DNA of 64,000 bases from JBFMCT01 sp046565765 (GCA_046565765.1 JBKHXX010000094.1:62001-126000); one strand, 5' to 3'. Counted from the first letter of the stretch, positions 41,613 to 53,523 are shown. The notes: generated by a model from the sequence alone, not told the origin. Program-made: numbers and translations.

Positions 41613-44138
41613 ATGGGCCGGTTGCTGAAGGGGGCGCTGGCGCACCGGCTGCGGCTGGCCCACACCGGGATGGCGGTCGCCCTGGCCGTGAGCCTCGTCG
41701 CCGGCACGTTCGCCCTGGCCGACACCATCAGCGCCGCCTTCCGCCAGGCGGCCACCGCTGCGCCCGACGGCGTGGCCGTCGTCGTCCGCTCCGCCGCCAA
41801 GTTCACGGGCCAGGCCACGAGCCTGCCCGAACGGGAGCCCGTGCCCGACTCGCTCGTGCCGGCCGTCCAGGCAGTGCCGGGCGTGGCGTCGGCGTGGGGG
41901 GTGGTGTGGGGCTACGCCCAGGTCGTCGACGAGGGGGGCAAGTCGATCGCCTCCGACGGCCTGCCCGCGGTAGGCACGTCCTGGTCGCCCGGTGACCCGC
42001 TCTCCGCGGGACGGGCGCCCCAGGGCCCGGGGGAGGTCGTGATCGACGAGGCCACCGCCAGGGCCCACGGCCTCGAGCTGGGCGACCGCATCAAGGTGCT
42101 CTTCCAGGACGTGGTGCGGGAGTTCGTCATCGAGGGGCTGCGCAAGGCGGGCGACGTCATCGGCTCGTCCCTGGCCGCCTTCGACCTGGCCACGACCCAG
42201 CAGGTCATGGGCCAGGACGGGAAGCTCGACCGCATCGAGGTCAAGGCCGACGACCGCATCGAGCCCGACGTGCTGAGAGCCCGCATCGCCGGCGTGCTGC
42301 CCGACCGCTACGAGGTGGTGACCGACGCCCAGGCGGCCAAGGAGGCGGAGAGGTCCTGGACGGAGGCGCTGGGCTTCCTCACCACCGGCCTGCTGGTGTT
42401 CGCCGCCGTGGCCCTCCTGGTGAGCGCCTTCATCATCTTCAACACGTTCTCGATACTCGTGGCTCAGCGCACCCGCGAGCTCGGCCTGCTGCGGGCCCTC
42501 GGTGGGAGCCGGCGCCAGGTCACCGCCACCGTGCTGACCGAAGCCGTGGCGGTGGGCGTGGTGGGGTCGGTGGTCGGCCTCCTGTTGGGGTTCGGCACGG
42601 CCACGGGCCTGCTCGCCCTGCTTCGGGCCACCGGTTTGGACGTGCCCGAGGCGCCCCTGGTCTTCACCGGGGGGACGGTGCTGGCCGCTCTCGCCTGCGG
42701 TCTCGCCGTCACCGTGGTGGCGGCCGCCCTGCCGGCCTACCGGGCGACCGACGTGAGCCCGGTGGCGGCGACGGGCTCGGTGGGTGGCGAGGAGCCCGGC
42801 CACCTCCGGCGCCGCGCCACGGCGGGTGCCGCCCTCGCCCTCGCCGGCGCCGCCGCCCTGCTGGCGGGACTGTTCGCCGGCGTGGAACGGCCCATGGTCG
42901 CCATCGCCGTGGGCTCGGTCGCCCTCCTGGCCGGCACCGGCCTGCTGGCGCCGCTGGTGGCTGCTCCGGTGGCCAAGGCCGTGGGGGCGCCTCTCGGACG
43001 GGTCATGGGCGAGGCGGGTGCGTTGGGCCGGGAGAACGCCATGCGCAACCCTCGGCGGACGGCGGCCACGGCCACCGCGCTCACCATCGGCGTCGGTCTG
43101 ATCGGCGTGGTGTCGATCCTGGCCGCCTCCATGCGGGCATCGGCCAGCACCGCCATCGAGAGCTCTCTGCGGGCCGACTTCGTGCTCACGTCGGGAACCA
43201 CTGCGGGCGCCGCCACCGGCCTCCCCCCGCTGGTGGCGGACCGCCTGCGCCAAGTGCCGGGCGTGCAGCTGGTGTCGCAGCTCCGGGGCGGGCAGTGGGG
43301 CCTCGACGGCCGCACCATGACCCTCCTGGCCGTCGACCCGACCACCGTCACCGCCATGTACGAGCTCGACCCGCAGTCGGCGGCCGCCGCCCGCTCCCTG
43401 GACGACAAGGGGGTGATCGTGCGGGACACGGTGGCGGCCCGCCATGGTTGGGAGGTGGGCGACGAGGTGCCCATGACCTTCGCCCGCACCGGCACCAGGA
43501 AGCTCCCGATCCGCGGAACGTTCTCCACCACCACCGTCCGCACCGACTACGTGGTCAGCATCGCCGCCTACGAGGCCAACTTCGCCCAGCAGTTCGACCT
43601 CGAAGTCGACGTGCAGCTGGCGCCGGGCGTGGGGGCCGAGGAGGGCCGGGCCCGTATCGAGAAGGCCCTGGCCGACCTTCCCACCGTGCAGGTGCGGGAC
43701 CGCTCGCAGGTCCTCGAGGCCCAGCAGGACAAGGTCCAGCAGTTCCTCGTGCCCATCACCGCCCTGCTCGGGCTGTCGGTGATCATCGCCCTCCTGGGCA
43801 TCGCCAACACGCTCGCCCTGTCGATCCACGAGCGGACCCGGGAGCTCGGCCTCTTGCGGGCCATCGGCATGGCCCGCACCCAGCTCCGCTCCATGGTGCG
43901 CTCGGAGGCGCTGATCATCGCCGCCCTGGGCGCGGTGCTCGGGCTGGTGCTGGCCGTCGTGTTCGGCTGGGTGCTGGTCTCGTCGATGCGAGGCATGGGG
44001 CTCACCCGCCTGGTCGTGCCCATGGGCCAGCTGCTGGCCTGGCTCGGCGTGGCGGTGGTGGCGGGCCTCGTGGCTTCCGCCCTGCCCGCACGCAAGGCGG
44101 CCGGCCTGAACGTCCTCGACGCCGTAGCCGCCGACTAG
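41613..44138 (+). CDS. FtsX-like ABC transporter permease
   Basis: 841 residues. It has an N-terminal helix (VALAVSLVAGTFALADTI), a periplasmic-type MacB core domain, a first FtsX domain (~255-375), a second extracytoplasmic domain and a second FtsX domain (~705-835). Both repeats carry RTRELGLLRALG or RTRELGLLRAIG. It fits the large actinobacterial MacB-like permeases that work with the ATPase just upstream. It ends in the conserved ARKAAGLNVLDAVAAD. It is convergent with a zinc-ribbon gene 10 bases away. Confidence 0.9.
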   Translation: MGRLLKGALAHRLRLAHTGMAVALAVSLVAGTFALADTISAAFRQAATAAPDGVAVVVRSAAKFTGQATSLPEREPVPDSLVPAVQAVPGVASAWGVVWGYAQVVDEGGKSIASDGLPAVGTSWSPGDPLSAGRAPQGPGEVVIDEATARAHGLELGDRIKVLFQDVVREFVIEGLRKAGDVIGSSLAAFDLATTQQVMGQDGKLDRIEVKADDRIEPDVLRARIAGVLPDRYEVVTDAQAAKEAERSWTEALGFLTTGLLVFAAVALLVSAFIIFNTFSILVAQRTRELGLLRALGGSRRQVTATVLTEAVAVGVVGSVVGLLLGFGTATGLLALLRATGLDVPEAPLVFTGGTVLAALACGLAVTVVAAALPAYRATDVSPVAATGSVGGEEPGHLRRRATAGAALALAGAAALLAGLFAGVERPMVAIAVGSVALLAGTGLLAPLVAAPVAKAVGAPLGRVMGEAGALGRENAMRNPRRTAATATALTIGVGLIGVVSILAASMRASASTAIESSLRADFVLTSGTTAGAATGLPPLVADRLRQVPGVQLVSQLRGGQWGLDGRTMTLLAVDPTTVTAMYELDPQSAAAARSLDDKGVIVRDTVAARHGWEVGDEVPMTFARTGTRKLPIRGTFSTTTVRTDYVVSIAAYEANFAQQFDLEVDVQLAPGVGAEEGRARIEKALADLPTVQVRDRSQVLEAQQDKVQQFLVPITALLGLSVIIALLGIANTLALSIHERTRELGLLRAIGMARTQLRSMVRSEALIIAALGAVLGLVLAVVFGWVLVSSMRGMGLTRLVVPMGQLLAWLGVAVVAGLVASALPARKAAGLNVLDAVAAD

Positions 44139-44148
44139 GGGCGGCCTC

Positions 44149-44412
44149 CTACCGGGGCTTGTTCTCCAGCTCGTCCTTCAGCTCGCCGAACGTCTCGTTG
44201 GCGGCGAAGGTCTCCTGCCCCTCGGTCCGGCCTGGCGGGGCGGCCTCGGCCCGCTCGAAGTCGGTGGCGACGGCGTCGTCGCCACCCTTGGCGATCGTCA
44301 CCCCGGCGCCGCAGCTGGGGCACGTCACCAGCCCCACCTCGAGGTTGTCGGCGTGCTGGGCCAGCGCGTCGGGAAGCTCGTTCCCGCAGGCCGGGCAGGT
44401 CTGATCGGCCAT
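44149..44412 (-). CDS. Small zinc-ribbon protein
   Basis: 87 residues from ATG 44412. A GGAGGTG site at 44421-44427 fixes this start and makes the GTG at 44421 part of the ribosome binding site. The N-terminal half has two CxxC knuckles (CPACGNEL and CPSCGAGV) forming a zinc ribbon. The C-terminal half is acidic and helical (ERAEAAPPGRTEGQETFAANET). There are no further motifs. It lies divergent from coxD, but a connection is not evident. Function unknown. Confidence 0.75.
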   Translation of the reverse strand: MADQTCPACGNELPDALAQHADNLEVGLVTCPSCGAGVTIAKGGDDAVATDFERAEAAPPGRTEGQETFAANETFGELKDELENKPR

Positions 44413-44515
44413 CGTCCTCACCTCCGGATAGGCGGCTTCAGCGGCCGCTGGTAGTCGCGCTACCCAGGGCCCTGCGGACCTGAAACGGGCGGCGGCGCCC
44501 GTACGATGGGATCGG

Positions 44516-45382
44516 ATGGATCGCCCGCCGTCGCCCGCCGCCGTCCAGGGGCTGCTGGAGGAGCAGGCCTATCTCGCCGACCGAGGTCTGGCCACCGCCA
44601 TCTTCCTGGCCCTGGCCCTGCGCCGCCCCCTCCTGCTCGAGGGGGAGGCGGGGGTCGGCAAGACGGAGGTGGCCAAGGCGCTGGCCGCCGCCTTCGAGGT
44701 CGAGCTCATCCGCCTCCAGTGCTACGAGGGCATCGACGCCGGGCAGGCCCTCTACGAGTGGGACTACGCCCGTCAGCTGCTGTCGATCCGGGCTGCCCCA
44801 GACGGTCACGGGGACGCGGTCGACGACCTGTTCAGCGCCCGGTTCCTGGTCGAGCGCCCGCTCCTCAAGGCGCTGCGGGCGGGGGACGGGGCGGTACTGC
44901 TCATCGACGAGATCGACCGGGCCGACGACGAGTTCGAGGCCTTCCTCCTCGAGGTCCTGTCCGACTTCCAGGTCACCGTCCCCGAGCTGGGCACGATCAA
45001 GGCGGAGCGTCCCCCCCTGGTCATCGTCACCTCGAACCGCACCCGCGAGCTGCACGACGCCCTCAAGCGCCGCTGCCTGTACCACTGGATCGACTACCCC
45101 GCCCTGGAGCAGGAGGTCCGGATCGTGAAGGCGAGGGCGCCGGAGGTGCCGGCCGAGCTCGCCCGCCGCGTGGCCGGCGCGGTGTCCCGGCTGCGGGGGC
45201 TCGACCTGGCCAAGCGGCCCGGCGTGGCCGAGACCATCGACTGGGCCGAGGCCCTGACCGTCCTCGGGTCCACCGGGCTCGACCTGGACGCTGCCCGCGA
45301 CACCCTCGGGGCTGTCGTGAAGGACCACGACGACGTGGATCTGGTCCTGGAGCGCCTGCCGCAGCTGGTCGGGGATGCCTGA
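44516..45382 (+). CDS. coxD: MoxR-type AAA ATPase CoxD
   Basis: 288 residues. Walker A is LEGEAGVGKTEVAKAL (~40-55), Walker B VLLIDEIDRAD, and the sensor region VIVTSNRTRELHDALKRRC. In Oligotropha carboxidovorans, CoxD is needed to build the CuSMoO2 site of CO dehydrogenase. Gene order (coxD, coxE, then the structural genes) supports that role here. It overlaps coxE by 8 bases, and the two probably act as a chaperone pair. Other MoxR roles are possible in isolation but not in this setting. Confidence 0.87.
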   Translation: MDRPPSPAAVQGLLEEQAYLADRGLATAIFLALALRRPLLLEGEAGVGKTEVAKALAAAFEVELIRLQCYEGIDAGQALYEWDYARQLLSIRAAPDGHGDAVDDLFSARFLVERPLLKALRAGDGAVLLIDEIDRADDEFEAFLLEVLSDFQVTVPELGTIKAERPPLVIVTSNRTRELHDALKRRCLYHWIDYPALEQEVRIVKARAPEVPAELARRVAGAVSRLRGLDLAKRPGVAETIDWAEALTVLGSTGLDLDAARDTLGAVVKDHDDVDLVLERLPQLVGDA

Positions 45383-46502
45383 GGCGGCGCCCGTCCTCCC
45401 CGCCCTGGTCGGGTTCGGCCAGGCCCTGCGGGGCGAGGGTCTCCACGTCGGGACCGGCCAACTGCTCGCCTACTGCCACGCCGTCGCCACCCTCGACCCC
45501 TCCGACCGGGACGACGTCTACTGGGCGGGCCGGGCGTGCCTGGTGACCCGCCACGACGACGAGGCGGCCTACGACCGGGCCTTCCGCCGGTACTTCACCG
45601 GGGGGCCGGGCGGGGTGGAGATGAAGGTCACGGGCGACCTCCGGCGGTTCTCGGTGACGCTGCCCGCCGACGAGCGCCGCCCGGCCCTTCCCGCACCCCC
45701 GCCCCCCACGCCGGCCACGCCCCGGGGATCCCTCGCCTCCAGCGCCGAGTCGCTGCGCACCAAGCGGTTCGCGGAGTGCACGCCGGCCGAGCTGGCCGAG
45801 CTGCAGCGCATGCTCGACCGGTTGCGGCTGGTCACGCCCCGCCGGCGGTCCCGCCGCACGGCCCCGTCGGCCCGGGGCGACGCCGCCGACCTCCGCCGCA
45901 GCATCCGCCGGTCGCTGCGCACGTCGGGCGAGGTCGTCCGCATCGCCCGCCGTCAGCGGCGGCTCCGTCACCGCCGGCTCGTCCTCCTCCTCGACATCTC
46001 CGGGTCGATGGCCGACTACTCCCGCGCCCTCCTGCGCTTCGCCCACTCGGCGGCCTCGTCGAGGCCGGTCCCGACCGAGGTCTTCTGCTTCGGCACCCGC
46101 CTCACCCGCCTCACCGTCGAGCTCCGCCGCCGGCGTCCCGACGACGCCCTCGCCCGGGCCGCCGAGGCGGTCGTCGACTGGGAGGGCGGCACCCGCATCG
46201 GCGAGTCCCTGCGCACCTTCCTCCGGGACTGGGGCCGGCGGGGCCTGGCCCGGGGGGCGGTGGTCGTGATCTGCTCCGACGGGCTCGACCGGGGCGAACC
46301 GGCCGTGCTGGCCGCGGAGATGGAGCGCCTCTCCCGCCTGGCCCACCGGGTCGTCTGGCTGAACCCGTTGAAGGGCGACGAGCGGTACCAGCCTCTCGCC
46401 CGGGGCATGAGTGCGGCCCTGCCCCACGTCGACGTGTTCCTCGCCGGGCACGATTTCACCAGTCTTGAAAGCCTCGCCGGCGTGTTGCGGGAGTTGGTCT
46501 GA
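45375..46502 (+). CDS. coxE: von Willebrand A protein CoxE
   Basis: 375 residues. The N-terminus (ALVGFGQALRGEGLHVGTGQ) is the CoxE-family domain. A basic linker of repeated Arg follows, then a vWA domain with MIDAS LLLDISGSMADYSR near residue 205, GGTRIGESLRTFL and VICSDGLDRG. With CoxD it is thought to insert the copper-sulfur part into the apo-enzyme. It is coupled to coxD and followed by a 187-base gap containing a promoter-like element for coxM. Confidence 0.88.
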   Translation: MPEAAPVLPALVGFGQALRGEGLHVGTGQLLAYCHAVATLDPSDRDDVYWAGRACLVTRHDDEAAYDRAFRRYFTGGPGGVEMKVTGDLRRFSVTLPADERRPALPAPPPPTPATPRGSLASSAESLRTKRFAECTPAELAELQRMLDRLRLVTPRRRSRRTAPSARGDAADLRRSIRRSLRTSGEVVRIARRQRRLRHRRLVLLLDISGSMADYSRALLRFAHSAASSRPVPTEVFCFGTRLTRLTVELRRRRPDDALARAAEAVVDWEGGTRIGESLRTFLRDWGRRGLARGAVVVICSDGLDRGEPAVLAAEMERLSRLAHRVVWLNPLKGDERYQPLARGMSAALPHVDVFLAGHDFTSLESLAGVLRELV

Positions 46503-46519
46503 AACCTGACGGAGATCCG

Positions 46520-46549
46520 TTGACCACGCAAAGTAAGCAGGCTTAGTCT
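46520..46549 (+). promoter_or_regulatory. Candidate sigma-70 promoter for coxMSL
   Basis: TTGACC (46520-46525) and TAGTCT (46544-46549) are 18 bases apart in the gap before coxM. The patch is visibly AT-richer (CGCAAAGTAAGCAGGCTTAG). If real, the structural genes have their own transcript apart from coxDE. The -10 falls ~140 bases before the ATG, leaving a long leader. Confidence 0.45.
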
Positions 46550-46689
46550 CGACCCAGGACCGTCGCCGACTCGAACGAGGGGGCACCCGCAAGGATGATG
46601 CTGGGGTTTCACCCAGACCGGCGGCGTCGACTACCGATCCCGTTCAGCTGCTCTCGCCGCGCCCTGAAGCGCGCTCGTCCGGAGGTGAG

Positions 46690-47559
46690 ATGTTCCCGGC
46701 CAACTTCGACTACGTAGCCCCGACCTCTCTCGACGAAGCCCTGGCCATCCTGGCCGAGCGGGGGGAGGACGCCAAAGTGCTGGCCGGTGGCCAGAGCCTG
46801 ATCCCGCTGATGAAGCTGCGCTTCGCCGCTCCGGCCCTGATCGTCGACATCAACCGCATCCCAGGCCTCGACGACCTCACCGTCGACGGTTCGAACCAGC
46901 TCCACATCGGCGCCCTGGTCCGGACCAGCGCCATGGAGCGTTCGGACCTGCTCAGGAAGAAGTACCCGACCATGGCCGCCGCCGCCCCGCAGATCTCCGA
47001 TCCCATCGTCCGCAACCAGGGGACGTTCGTCGGGTCGCTCTGCCACGCCGATCCCCAGGGTGACTGGGGTTCGGTCATGCTGGCCATGGGGGGTGCGGTG
47101 GTGGCGCGCAGCGCCACCTCCCAGCGCAGCATCCCGATCACCGAGTTCTTCGACGGGCCGTTCACCTCCGTCCTGCGGGCCGACGAGCTGGCCGTCGAGG
47201 CCACGGTGCCCGATCCGGGCAAGAGGTCGTTCGGTACCTACCTCAAGCTGGAGCGCAAGGTGGGCGACTTCGCCACCGTCGGCGTGGCCGTGTTCATCTC
47301 CACCGAGCGGGGGATCGTCCGCCGGGCGGGCATCGCCCTCACCGGTGTGGGAGCCACCAACATCAAGGCTTTGGACGCCGAGGAGGCCCTGCTGGGCAAG
47401 CGGCTGAGCGACAAGACGATCGCCCAGGCGGCGCAGCTGGCGGCCGCCGCCAGCGATCCCAAGACCGACGTGCGGGGGACCGCCGAGTACAAGCGGGACG
47501 TGGTCCGGGTCTTCGTCGCCCGAGGCCTCGGCGAGGCCCTCGGGGCCAAGGCTGCGTAG
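46690..47559 (+). CDS. coxM: CO dehydrogenase medium (FAD) subunit
   Basis: 289 residues of the FAD-binding subunit of the xanthine-dehydrogenase family. Motifs are KVLAGGQSLIPLMKLRFA (FAD binding) and ISDPIVRNQGTFVGSLCHADP. The C-terminal domain is VGDFATVGVAVF. It passes electrons from the Fe-S subunit to quinone through FAD. A GGAGGTGAG site precedes the ATG. It is first of the M-S-L trio, the order found in form I clusters. Confidence 0.95.
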   Translation: MFPANFDYVAPTSLDEALAILAERGEDAKVLAGGQSLIPLMKLRFAAPALIVDINRIPGLDDLTVDGSNQLHIGALVRTSAMERSDLLRKKYPTMAAAAPQISDPIVRNQGTFVGSLCHADPQGDWGSVMLAMGGAVVARSATSQRSIPITEFFDGPFTSVLRADELAVEATVPDPGKRSFGTYLKLERKVGDFATVGVAVFISTERGIVRRAGIALTGVGATNIKALDAEEALLGKRLSDKTIAQAAQLAAAASDPKTDVRGTAEYKRDVVRVFVARGLGEALGAKAA

Positions 47560-47573
47560 GGGAGGAGCCACCG

Positions 47574-48038
47574 ATGAGGCAAACCGTCACCGTCACCGTC
47601 AACGGCCAGGCGCACACGGCCGAGGTCGAGGCCCGGCTGCTCCTGGTGCACTTCCTGCGGGACAACCTCGTGCTCCAGGGCGCCCACGTGGGGTGCGACA
47701 CCACCAGCTGCGGGGCCTGCACCGTGTTGGTGGACGGCACGCCGGTGAAGTCGTGCACGATGTTCGCCGTCCAGGTCGACGGGCGGGAGGTCACCACCGT
47801 CGAGGGGTTGAAGGCGAACGGCCAGCTCCATCCCGTCCAGGTCGGGTTCAAGGAGGAGCACGGGTTGCAGTGCGGGTTCTGCACCCCCGGCATGATGCTG
47901 GTGGGCAAGGCCCTGCTCGAGGAGAACCCCGACCCCAGCGAGGAGGAGATCCGCTGGGCCATCTCGGGGAACCTCTGCCGCTGCACCGGCTACCAGAACA
48001 TCGTCAAGGCCATCCAGTACGCCGCCAAGGCCGAGTAG
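47574..48038 (+). CDS. coxS: CO dehydrogenase small (2Fe-2S) subunit
   Basis: 154 residues with two [2Fe-2S] clusters: a plant-type site HVGCDTTSCGACTVLVDG with its later Cys (VKSCTMFA), and the helical site GLQCGFCTPGM with LCRCTGYQNIV. It links the molybdenum site of CoxL to FAD in CoxM. Ribosome binding site GGGAGGAG precedes the ATG, and it is 14 bases from coxM and 9 from coxL. Confidence 0.96.
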   Translation: MRQTVTVTVNGQAHTAEVEARLLLVHFLRDNLVLQGAHVGCDTTSCGACTVLVDGTPVKSCTMFAVQVDGREVTTVEGLKANGQLHPVQVGFKEEHGLQCGFCTPGMMLVGKALLEENPDPSEEEIRWAISGNLCRCTGYQNIVKAIQYAAKAE

Positions 48039-48047
48039 GAGGACGTC

Positions 48048-50450
<2,403 letters not shown>

Positions 50451-50460
50451 AATCGGGCTG

Positions 50461-51408
50461 GTGACGTTCGACCTCGCAGCCGAGGAGTCGCTGCTTCGAG
50501 GCCGGCGGGAGGCCTATGTGCGGGCGACGGTGGTGTGGGCGCGCCACCCCGTCTCCGCCCAACCGGGCGACAAGGCGCTGATCACGTCGGACGGCCACCT
50601 CCGAGGATGGGTGGGGGGGTCGTGCGCCGAGCCCGTGGTCGTGCGGGAGGCGGGCGGGGTGCTGGCCCAGGGTCGTCCCCGCCTGCTGCGGCTCGGTCCG
50701 GCCGCCGACCTGCCGGCCGAGGAGGAAGGAGTCGTACTGGCCGCCGTGAGCTGCGCCAGCGAGGGGTCGGTGCAGGTCTTCCTCGAGCCCGTCGAGCCGG
50801 CGCCGCACCTGGTGGTGGTGGGTCGCTCGCCGATGGTCCACGCCCTCGTGGCCATGGCCGGGGTGCTCGGCTTCGAGACGGTCGTCGTCGAGTCGGACGA
50901 CCCGTCCCCCGACCTGGCCGCGGGGGGCACGGTGCTGACCGAGCTGGACCTGGCCAAGGCCGACGTCGGGCCGGCGTCGTTCGTGGTGGTGGCCACCATG
51001 GGCCGCTACGACGAGGACGCGCTGCAGGCGGCGCTGGCCACGCGGGCCCGGTACGTAGCGTTGGTGGCGTCCGACCGACGGGCCGCCAAGGTGCTCGAGG
51101 CGCTGGGGGCCGCAGGAGTGGACGAGGCCGACCTGGCCAGGGTCAAGAGCCCCGCCGGCCTGCCCCTGGGAGAGCTTCCCCACCCGGAGATGGCGGTCTC
51201 CATCCTGGCCGAGATCGTGCAGGCCAAGGCCGCTCACCGGGTGGCGCCCGCGGCCGGCGTCTCCGGGCACGCTCCGGCCACCGCCCTCGACCCGGTCTGC
51301 GGCATGACCGTGGAGATCACCGACCGCACGCCGTCCGCCGAGCGCGACGGCCGCACCTACTGGTTCTGCTGCCCCGGCTGCCGGTGGCGGTTCCTCAACC
51401 CGGCATGA
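50461..51408 (+). CDS. coxF: XdhC/CoxF-family maturation protein fused to a YHS domain
   Basis: 315 residues from GTG 50461. An N-terminal XdhC region (TVVWARHPVSAQPGDKALI and GGSCAEPVVVREA) is followed by a Rossmann domain (HLVVVGRSPMVHALVAMAG, VKSPAGLPLGELPHPEMA). The final ~40 residues are a YHS domain: DPVCGMTVEI and YWFCCPGCRWRF. XdhC proteins bind molybdenum cofactor and pass it to hydroxylases after sulfuration. YHS domains bind metals, including copper, in some proteins. The fusion beside a Mo-Cu enzyme is notable. The stop overlaps the next gene (ATGA). Confidence 0.85.
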   Translation: MTFDLAAEESLLRGRREAYVRATVVWARHPVSAQPGDKALITSDGHLRGWVGGSCAEPVVVREAGGVLAQGRPRLLRLGPAADLPAEEEGVVLAAVSCASEGSVQVFLEPVEPAPHLVVVGRSPMVHALVAMAGVLGFETVVVESDDPSPDLAAGGTVLTELDLAKADVGPASFVVVATMGRYDEDALQAALATRARYVALVASDRRAAKVLEALGAAGVDEADLARVKSPAGLPLGELPHPEMAVSILAEIVQAKAAHRVAPAAGVSGHAPATALDPVCGMTVEITDRTPSAERDGRTYWFCCPGCRWRFLNPA

Positions 51409-52520
51409 GCGAGCTCGACGACGTGCTGGCCGCGCTGGAGGCGTCGGACGGGGCCGACGCCGCCCTGGCCACGGTCGTCGCCGTGCGGGGCTCGACGTAC
51501 CGGCGGGAGGGCGCCCGGCTGGTGGTGCCCGCCGGAGGTGGGCCGACCGTCGGCAACATCTCCGGCGGCTGCCTGGAAGGCGACGTGGCCGACACCGCCC
51601 GGGAGGTGCTGGCCTCCGGCCGGCCGGCGTTGCTGAGCTTCGACCTGACCGCCGACGACGAGGCGGTGTGGGGCTGGGGCCTCGGCTGCAACGGCGCCAT
51701 CGACGTGTTCGTCGAGCCGGCCCGCCAGGCTGCCCGCTTCGCCGCCGCCATGCGTACCGCCATCGCCGAGCACCGCCCGCTGGCGCTGGCCACCGTGGTC
51801 GCGGGCGGCCCCCCGGGCGCCCGCCTCGTCGTCCACCTCGACGGCCGACGGGAAGGCTCGCTGGGCGATCCCGCGGTCGACGAGGAGGTGTCCGAGGCGG
51901 CCGCCGAGGCGCTGGCCGAGTCCCGCTCTCGCACGGTGAGCGTGCAGGCGGGGTGGCGGGTCTTCGTCGAGGCCCTCGTCCCTCCGCTGCGGCTGGTCGT
52001 CTGCGGAGCGGGCCACGACGCCATCCCGCTCGTGGAGTTCGGGGCGCGGCTGGGTTGGCGGGTCGACGTGGTCGACGACCGCCGGGCCATGCTGGTGGAG
52101 GAGCGGTTCCCGCAGGCGTCGCGGCTGGTGCTGGCCCAGCCGGGCGAGGCGGCGAGGGCGGCGGCGGTCGACGCCCGCACGTACGTGGTGGTCATGAGCC
52201 ACAACTTCCTGCGGGACAAGGCCTACCTGCAGTCGTTCCTGGGCTCGGCGGTCGCCTACCTGGGCATGCTCGGTCCCCGGGCCAGGTTCGAGCGGCTGGT
52301 GAACGAGCTGCGGGCCGAGGGGGTGGAGGTGGACCCGGCCGAGCTGGCCACCGTGCACGGGCCGGCCGGGCTCGACCTCGGGGCCGAGGGCCCCGAGCAG
52401 ATCGCGTGGGCGATCGTGGCCGAGGTCCTCGCGGTCAGCAACGGTGCGGGTGCGGGGCCTCTGCGGGACCGGCCGGGGCCGATCCACCGGCGGGAGCCGG
52501 CGCTGGGAGCGAAGGCGTGA
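51405..52520 (+). CDS. Second XdhC/CoxF/CoxI-family maturation protein
   Basis: 371 residues, starting at an ATG inside the previous stop. The N-terminal domain (TVVAVRGSTYRREGARLVV, GNISGGCLEGDVA) and C-terminal Rossmann domain (RLVVCGAGHDAIPLVEF, VVMSHNFLRDKAYL, YLGMLGPRARFERL, ATVHGPAGLDLGAEGPEQIA) are those of XdhC. Its GGCLEGDV motif is more canonical than the first copy, so the two are probably a divided pair as in cox clusters. Whether it is CoxF or CoxI cannot be settled without a tree. The stop overlaps moaA. Confidence 0.88.
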   Translation: MSELDDVLAALEASDGADAALATVVAVRGSTYRREGARLVVPAGGGPTVGNISGGCLEGDVADTAREVLASGRPALLSFDLTADDEAVWGWGLGCNGAIDVFVEPARQAARFAAAMRTAIAEHRPLALATVVAGGPPGARLVVHLDGRREGSLGDPAVDEEVSEAAAEALAESRSRTVSVQAGWRVFVEALVPPLRLVVCGAGHDAIPLVEFGARLGWRVDVVDDRRAMLVEERFPQASRLVLAQPGEAARAAAVDARTYVVVMSHNFLRDKAYLQSFLGSAVAYLGMLGPRARFERLVNELRAEGVEVDPAELATVHGPAGLDLGAEGPEQIAWAIVAEVLAVSNGAGAGPLRDRPGPIHRREPALGAKA

Positions 52521-53500
52521 CCCTCGTCGACTCCCGCCAGCGGGTGGTGACCGACCTGCGCATCTCCCTCACCGACCGCTGCAACTTCCGCTGCACGTAC
52601 TGCATGCCGGCCGAGGGCCTGGCGTGGTTGAACAAGCCCGAGCTGCTCACCGTCGACGAGATCGAGCGGGTGGTCAGGCTGTTCGTCCGCCTGGGGGTGA
52701 CGGAGGTGAAGCTCACCGGCGGCGAGCCGACGGTGCGGGCCGAGCTCCCGGAGATCGTGACGCGTATCCGGGCCCTCGATCCCGACCTCGACCTCTCGCT
52801 CACGACCAACGGCTTCCTCCTCGAGCGGCTCGCCCGGCCTCTGCGGGAGGCGGGCCTCGACCGGTTGAACGTGTCGTGCGACTCGCTCCTGCGCCACCGG
52901 TTCCAGGCCATGACCCGCCGCGACGCCCTCGACCAGGTCCAGGCCGGCCTGGCCGCCGCCGAGGAGGCCGGGTTCTCGCCCCTGAAGCTCAACTGCGTGG
53001 TGCTCGGGGGCACCAACGACGACGAAGTGGTGGACTTCGCCCGCCTGGCCCGCGAGACGGGGTGGGACGTGCGGTTCATCGAGTACATGCCCCTCGACGC
53101 GGACCACGCCTGGGAGCGGGCCAAGGTGGTCCCCTCCCGCCTCATCCGCGAGGCCATCGGCGCCGTGTACCCCCTCCTCCCCCGTGACCGGGGCCCCGAG
53201 CCCGCCACCACCTTCACCTTCGCCGACGGCGCGCCCGGCTCCGTCGGTTTCATATCGTCGGTCACCGAGCCGTTCTGCGACACCTGCAACCGGGTGCGGG
53301 TGACGGCCGAGGGCCAGCTGCGGGTGTGTCTTTTCGCCATCGAGGAGACCGACCTGCGGGAGCCCATGCGGGCGGGCGCCACCGACGACGAGCTGGCCGC
53401 CGTCGTCCGCTCGGCGGTGTGGGACAAGTGGGCGGGCCACCGCATCAACCATCCCGATTTCATCCGGCCGCCGCGCTCGATGTCGTCCATCGGCGGGTAG
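52517..53500 (+). CDS. moaA: GTP 3',8-cyclase (molybdenum cofactor synthesis)
   Basis: 327 residues from GTG 52517. The radical SAM cluster is Cys22, 26 and 29 (TDRCNFRCTYCMP). The second [4Fe-4S] site is in the C-terminal FCDTCNRVRVTAEGQLRVCLF. The protein ends in the required Gly-Gly (SSIGG). It converts GTP to 3',8-cH2GTP, the first step of molybdopterin synthesis. Its place inside the cox operon suggests dedicated cofactor supply; moaC, moaE and others are not nearby. GTGA overlap with the XdhC gene. Confidence 0.95.
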   Translation: MTLVDSRQRVVTDLRISLTDRCNFRCTYCMPAEGLAWLNKPELLTVDEIERVVRLFVRLGVTEVKLTGGEPTVRAELPEIVTRIRALDPDLDLSLTTNGFLLERLARPLREAGLDRLNVSCDSLLRHRFQAMTRRDALDQVQAGLAAAEEAGFSPLKLNCVVLGGTNDDEVVDFARLARETGWDVRFIEYMPLDADHAWERAKVVPSRLIREAIGAVYPLLPRDRGPEPATTFTFADGAPGSVGFISSVTEPFCDTCNRVRVTAEGQLRVCLFAIEETDLREPMRAGATDDELAAVVRSAVWDKWAGHRINHPDFIRPPRSMSSIGG

Positions 53501-53523
53501 GACGCCCGGAAGGGAGCCGCACC

